Shown piece by piece: positions 48,860 to 50,880 of a DNA stretch of 50,880 nucleotides (position 1 is the stretch's first letter; the number at the start of each line of letters is the position of its first letter). The position numbers were made by a program, and so were the translations under genes. A model generated the notes under the pieces. It had not been told where the DNA came from. It worked only from the letters and a program-made list of their open reading frames with translations, and ran no database searches. Location of the stretch: NCBI GenBank assembly GCA_021272315.1, contig JAJSLI010000078.1, positions 1 through 50,880 of the forward strand. Direction: 5' to 3'. Origin of the DNA: Methylacidiphilales bacterium (GTDB taxonomy: Bacteria; Verrucomicrobiota; Verrucomicrobiia; Methylacidiphilales; UBA1321).

Positions 48860-50880
48860 ATGGCCATGGAGGAAATCCGAATCGGCGGGGCTAGGCAGCA
48901 CAATCTCAAGAACGTGTCGCTGACCCTGCCGCGCAACGCGCTGGTGGTGTTCACCGGTGTGAGCGGTTCCGGGAAATCGTCCCTCGCCTTCGACACGCTT
49001 TACGCCGAGGGGCAGCGCCGCTACGTCGAGAGTCTCTCCACCTACGCGCGGCAGTTCCTCGAGCAGATGGAAAAGCCCGAGGTCGATTTCATCGAGGGCC
49101 TCTCCCCCGCCATCGCCATCGAACAGCGCTCGACCGGGGGCAATCCGCGCTCGACCATCGCCACCACCACCGAGGTCCACGATTTTCTGCGGCTCCTTTT
49201 CGCCCATCTCGGCCAGCCACACCATCCCGTCACGGGCAAGCCGCTGCGGCGCTGGTCGGTGCAGCAGATGGTCGACCGTGTGCTCGCCGCCAAGGAGGGC
49301 ACGCCGGTGCAGATTCTCGCCCCGGTCATCCAGAAGCAGAAGGGCGAGTTCCGCGACGTGGTCGAGAAGCTTCGCCGGGAGGGATTTGTCCGGGCGCGGA
49401 TGGACGGCCGCATTGTCGAGCTGGAACAGCCGCCCCGTCTCGACAAGGCGCGCGTTCACACGATTGAAGCGGTGGTCGACCGGCTGAAGATCAGCGACTC
49501 GATCAAGACCCGACTGACCGATTCGATCGAGCTTGCGCTCAAGACCGGCGGCGGCGTCTTGACGACTCTCTTCGGGCCGCCCGACGCCGTGACGGAAGAG
49601 CTGACCCTGAGCAACCAGAATTTCGATCCCGAGACCGGTTACCGTTACGCCGAAATCACCCCGCGCCATTTCTCCTTCAACAGCCCGCAGGGCGCCTGCC
49701 CGGTTTGCGACGGGCTCGGCACCGAATCGGTCTTTGATCCGGCGCTGCTCATCCCCGATGGCGCGGTGCCCCTGGAAGAGATGCCGGTGGCGCCGTGGCG
49801 GCGCGGTTCTCCCGCCCTGGCAAAGCTCTATCGGGGCCAGTTGCAGGCGCTGGCGACGGCCTACAACGAGCCGCTCTCGCGTCCCTGGCGCGAATGCGGC
49901 GATGCGTTTCAGAAGGCCCTCCTTGAGGGGACCGGCGGAGGAAAAATCAGTTTCACCAGCACGCGCCAGGGCAAAACGGTCATTACGGAACGTCCCTTCG
50001 ACGGCCTTATCGCGCAACTCACCCGGCTTTACGGGGAAAGCAAGAGCGAATTGACCCGGCAGAGGCTCAGCCAGTACATGAGCCGCGTCACCTGCCGGGC
50101 CTGCCACGGCGCGCGGCTGAGGCCGGAGGTGCTGGCCGTCACCATCGGCGGGCCTCCCGGAACGGGGCTGAACATCGCGCAGTTCGGAAGGCTTTCCATC
50201 ACCGCCGCGCAACGCTGGCTCGAGACCTGGACCCTTGCGCCGCAGGAGGAAAAAATCGGCGGAGAAGTTCGTCGCGAAATTCTTCAGCGGCTCGGTTTCC
50301 TCAACCGGGTTGGGCTCGGCTACCTCACGCTCGACCGGGAAAGCGGCACCCTTTCGGGCGGCGAGGCCCAGCGCATCCGCCTCGCCACGCAAATCGGCTC
50401 CAAGCTCACCGGCGTCCTCTACATCCTCGACGAGCCGAGCATCGGCCTCCACCAGCGCGACAACGAGCGGCTGCTCGAAACGCTGCGCGAACTGCGCGAC
50501 CTCGGCAACACCGTCATCGTCGTCGAGCACGACGAGGACACCATCCGCGCCGCCGATTACCTCGTCGATCTCGGCCCGCATGCCGGGGCGCGCGGCGGGC
50601 AGATCGTCGCGGCGGGGACGGTTGCCGAGGTGCTGGCCAATCCGAAATCACTTACCGGTCAATTTCTCAACGGTGCGCAGACGATTCGCATTCCAAAAAC
50701 GCGCTTGCAACCGAATAACGGCTGGGTCCGGGTGATCAACGCGCGCGAGAACAACCTGCGCAACGTCACGGTCGGATTTCCCGTCGGGCTGCTCACCTGC
50801 GTCACGGGCGTCAGCGGCTCCGGCAAGAGCACGCTGGTCAATGACGTCCTCTGCCGCGCCCTGTTCCGCTATTTTTATCA
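48860..50880 (+). CDS. uvrA: excinuclease ABC subunit A (partial, C-terminus missing)
   Basis: The window ends inside this gene; 673 codons are present of the usual 930-950. UvrA is the damage-sensing ATPase of nucleotide excision repair. The first Walker [10 protein letters not shown] is at residues 33-41, the LSGGEAQR signature at about 498, then [13 protein letters not shown] and VVEHDEDTI, and the second Walker [10 protein letters not shown] near 650. The insertion-domain zinc site has only one CPVC pair; the first CxxC expected before [10 protein letters not shown] is absent. Start ATG 48860 begins [15 protein letters not shown], with an alternative at M3. It is divergent from the DHPS-like gene. 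Confidence 0.96.
   Translation, partial: MAMEEIRIGGARQHNLKNVSLTLPRNALVVFTGVSGSGKSSLAFDTLYAEGQRRYVESLSTYARQFLEQMEKPEVDFIEGLSPAIAIEQRSTGGNPRSTIATTTEVHDFLRLLFAHLGQPHHPVTGKPLRRWSVQQMVDRVLAAKEGTPVQILAPVIQKQKGEFRDVVEKLRREGFVRARMDGRIVELEQPPRLDKARVHTIEAVVDRLKISDSIKTRLTDSIELALKTGGGVLTTLFGPPDAVTEELTLSNQNFDPETGYRYAEITPRHFSFNSPQGACPVCDGLGTESVFDPALLIPDGAVPLEEMPVAPWRRGSPALAKLYRGQLQALATAYNEPLSRPWRECGDAFQKALLEGTGGGKISFTSTRQGKTVITERPFDGLIAQLTRLYGESKSELTRQRLSQYMSRVTCRACHGARLRPEVLAVTIGGPPGTGLNIAQFGRLSITAAQRWLETWTLAPQEEKIGGEVRREILQRLGFLNRVGLGYLTLDRESGTLSGGEAQRIRLATQIGSKLTGVLYILDEPSIGLHQRDNERLLETLRELRDLGNTVIVVEHDEDTIRAADYLVDLGPHAGARGGQIVAAGTVAEVLANPKSLTGQFLNGAQTIRIPKTRLQPNNGWVRVINARENNLRNVTVGFPVGLLTCVTGVSGSGKSTLVNDVLCRALFRYFY

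Overview
The window is a GC-rich, gene-dense bacterial chromosome segment. It is probably from the Verrucomicrobiota or another PVC-group lineage. That placement is an inference from codon style, a FHA+PATAN protein, DUF2298-like membrane proteins, a DUF362 secreted protein and a large envelope-sugar gene content; no rRNA or tRNA is present to settle it. I found no CRISPR array, no tRNA, no prophage and no intact mobile element. No gap between genes exceeds 300 bases.

Layout. 1-5.8 kb: the 3' end of rpoB and complete rpoC, closed by a strong hairpin. 5.9-12.7 kb: housekeeping genes, namely a FHA-PATAN protein, trpS overlapping scpA, accA-tadA on the minus strand, a CPBP protease overlapping comF, and accD. 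12.9-17.7 kb: an ArnT-like glycosyltransferase, a GT4 glycosyltransferase, an orphan Gmd-like dehydratase and an eroded IS3-family relic beside a small membrane protein. 17.9-27.1 kb: mixed single genes, including a thioredoxin-fold lipo/periplasmic protein, an aldo-keto reductase, a PAS-PP2C phosphatase, a Y-family polymerase, GlsB-like and DoxX-like membrane proteins, a FIST sensor with a low-GC membrane protein, cysH and folD. 27.2-32.9 kb: two large paralogous DUF2298-like membrane proteins placed tail to tail, then another GT-C type membrane protein. 32.9-40.4 kb: a nine-gene minus-strand operon for GDP-heptose and sugar modification. 40.5-50.9 kb: a DUF362 protein coupled to mazG (interrupted by an in-frame amber codon), an amidohydrolase, a Jag-like KH-R3H protein, gmd-fcl for GDP-L-fucose, a polyprenyl glycosylphosphotransferase, a divergent DHPS-like gene and the 5' part of uvrA.

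How it works together. The envelope genes form a plausible surface-polysaccharide programme. The minus-strand operon carries a sedoheptulose-7-P isomerase, a heptose kinase, a phosphatase and a guanylyltransferase, the four steps of the known GDP-D-glycero-alpha-D-manno-heptose route. It adds a transaldolase that could feed sedoheptulose-7-P, plus an epimerase, an SDR, a Gfo/Idh oxidoreductase and a GT2 glycosyltransferase. gmd-fcl supply GDP-L-fucose, and the glycosylphosphotransferase would start glycan assembly on the lipid carrier.

The most notable observations are the amber codon inside an otherwise intact mazG, the paired DUF2298-like giants, the heptose operon with a zinc-loop-less GmhB, the IS3 relic around 17 kb, a triple 11-bp repeat ahead of the FIST gene, and an inverted repeat over the start of the 31.5 kb gene. 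I saw no single wholly new defence or catalytic system; the envelope-sugar region is the best candidate for new biochemistry.
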